A DNA stretch of 64,000 bases from Methanoregula sp. (GTDB lineage Archaea; Halobacteriota; Methanomicrobia; Methanomicrobiales; Methanospirillaceae). The position numbers were made by a program, and so were the translations under genes. Under the pieces are notes generated by a model. That model saw nothing but the letters and a program-made list of their open reading frames with translations. It had not been told where the DNA came from and made no database searches. The stretch is from positions 58,991 to 122,990 of the forward strand of contig JAJRCF010000004.1 of NCBI GenBank assembly GCA_028679075.1. The letters are read 5' to 3'. Positions 62,941 to 64,000 of the stretch are shown piece after piece; position 1 is the first letter of the stretch, and every line of letters begins with the position of its first letter.

Positions 62941-63943
62941 ACATCTCAACCATTACTTTTGTCAGGTCCATGGCACTATATCCGAGTCCGGCCAAGTCAA
63001 GCAGGGTCTGGGCCGGAGAGGTAATAACAATGGCCTCTCTCTCATGGACATCGGAGAATACATCCCGGTCCGGGGAATAAATCACAGCACGAATGGAGTC
63101 CTCGTTATTTGAGCCAAAATTTTCTTTAAACTGGTCGATTGACTCCTTTTCAAGGTAGATGAAAACGGCATCCTGTCGCACTGCATATGAGGTATAAAGT
63201 CCTCCAGAGGTATAGGCAGTAAACGCGAATTTTATTTTTTGCTCTTTGAGAGCCCGTGTTATCTCCTGGGCAGCGGAATGTGTGCCTGAGAAACTGAGGG
63301 GGATCTCCCCCACCTCTAAATTTTTCATGGGACGTTCCCATGCAACACCATTAAGGAGATTTTTAACGTCTGATATACCTACAAATCCACCATCTTTTTT
63401 GACAACATTCTGCTCACGTAAATTTTCGATGACTTTGTGAGTCCAGGCATACGATACGTTCTCCCTGAGTGCAAGTTGCCTGATAGAGGTACTCTTTTCC
63501 TTGAGCAATCTCGTAACAACTCTCCAGGACTTTTCGGAACTGATGCGCATTGCTGTTGATTTGTAATCCTGATTTTTTGGTGTACTGATGGCCCAGGGGA
63601 TTTTTATTACCCGGATGTCAAGGTCTCGTGCAATTGATTCCTCCCGGACATTTATGGTCTTTGCAGCGAGTACCAACTGGATATCGGGCCTGCCAGGTTC
63701 TTTCTGCCAGAGTTCTCTCTGGAGGATCATTCGTCCAATCGTATCGAGGGTTACCCTCGTTCCTTTTATCTCAACGAAAAATAACTTCCCACTTTCCTGA
63801 AAAACGAGATCCGGACGTATTGGAAGGGCAACATCCAACGAATCATAGAGAACACCCGGATCAACATTCTTTGCATCCCGTGAGAGCCCCAACTCGTTGC
63901 GGATGACATCTTCTACATCTTCCGGGATCTCAGACCAACCCAT
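62927..63943 (-). CDS. AbiEi-like regulator with N-terminal PD-(D/E)XK-like domain
   Basis: 338 residues from the ATG at 63943 (a GTG three codons upstream is possible). The first 110 residues carry RPDLVFQESGKLFFVEIKGTR, an Asp...Glu-x-Lys pattern of restriction-endonuclease-like nucleases. A winged helix follows (STSIRQLALRENVSYAWTHKVIENLREQNVV), and the C-terminal part ends with VITSPAQTLLDLAGLGYSAMDLTKVM, the AbiEi signature. AbiEi antitoxins usually begin at the winged helix, so the nuclease-like domain is an addition. It overlaps the nucleotidyltransferase gene and should bind the triplicated operator upstream. Confidence 0.8.
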   Translation of the reverse strand: MGWSEIPEDVEDVIRNELGLSRDAKNVDPGVLYDSLDVALPIRPDLVFQESGKLFFVEIKGTRVTLDTIGRMILQRELWQKEPGRPDIQLVLAAKTINVREESIARDLDIRVIKIPWAISTPKNQDYKSTAMRISSEKSWRVVTRLLKEKSTSIRQLALRENVSYAWTHKVIENLREQNVVKKDGGFVGISDVKNLLNGVAWERPMKNLEVGEIPLSFSGTHSAAQEITRALKEQKIKFAFTAYTSGGLYTSYAVRQDAVFIYLEKESIDQFKENFGSNNEDSIRAVIYSPDRDVFSDVHEREAIVITSPAQTLLDLAGLGYSAMDLTKVMVEMYAGL

Positions 63944-63983
63944 AGTTATCACTTATATGTGATAACTATTTAAAGTTATCACT
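63944..63983. promoter_or_regulatory. triplicated GTGATAACT operator of the AbiE-like pair
   Basis: AGTTATCACT (63944-63953), GTGATAACT (63959-63967) and AGTTATCACT (63974-63983): three copies in alternating orientation, the last two enclosing the TATA-like TATTTAAAG. The first touches the start codon. Binding by the AbiEi-like protein would block the leaderless promoter. Confidence 0.75.
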
Positions 63984-64000
63984 GATATATATCACAAGGG

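Overview
The window reads as a piece of a methanogenic euryarchaeal chromosome, most likely Methanomicrobiales and close to Methanoregula. This rests on recognition of gene types, not on a search. The signs are PKD-, PEGA- and DUF3494-type surface proteins with a C-terminal membrane anchor, AbrB-PhoU regulators, 2TM/7TM PAS histidine kinases, DUF2193 and DUF2180 proteins, leaderless promoters with TATA boxes, and strong preference for CGG arginine codons. I saw no rRNA, tRNA, CRISPR array or intact insertion sequence.

Layout. 1-20.9 kb: an envelope-rich stretch. It holds a partial AI-2E exporter, small stress-type proteins (DUF1328; a YqjD/YqjE/YqjK-like operon at 17.3-18.4 kb), an 8-PKD surface protein, a DUF2927-like membrane protein, a PEGA-metalloprotease coupled to a membrane-tethered receiver protein, and two DUF3494 (ice-binding-like) adhesins with matching promoters. 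21.2-23.9 kb: an encapsulin operon made of a ferritin-like cargo with a C-terminal targeting peptide, the shell protein, a small His/Cys protein, a winged-helix protein, DUF6448 and a ferredoxin. 23.9-25.5 kb: periplasm-facing redox proteins (DUF4405, molybdopterin oxidoreductase, cupredoxin). 25.6-28.5 kb: a LonA protease and a MarR regulator, with matching operator-like sites in front of both. 29.4-35.9 kb: an alpha/beta hydrolase and a DUF2193 gene that share a duplicated promoter/leader, with ogt between them, then DUF2180, aquaporin, isochorismatase-type hydrolase and an MBL-rhodanese protein. 36-43.6 kb: a hairpin array, then four signalling proteins (three sensor kinases and a receiver-PAS protein). 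43.9-50.6 kb: phosphate uptake (AbrB-PhoU, pstS, a fused pstC-pstA, pstB, phoU) followed by two arsenate reductase/LMW-phosphatase genes. 50.7-60.4 kb: MFS transporter, HIT protein, RelE-type and VapBC toxin-antitoxin pairs, methyltransferase, lipoprotein, SHOCT protein, phosphoesterase and several unknowns. 60.4-64 kb: a three-gene unknown operon carrying a second hairpin array, then an AbiE-type pair behind a triplicated operator.

Most promising for something undescribed: (i) a two-hairpin module with stems that vary in a compensating way, found once at 36.04-36.10 kb and once, inverted, at 61.27-61.32 kb inside the unknown operon; (ii) the archaeal encapsulin operon with its accessory genes; (iii) the duplicated leader that appears to have captured a foreign hydrolase gene; (iv) an AbiEi-like protein with an added PD-(D/E)XK-like domain. 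Start codons were chosen from Shine-Dalgarno spacing or TATA distance, so several differ from the longest open frame.
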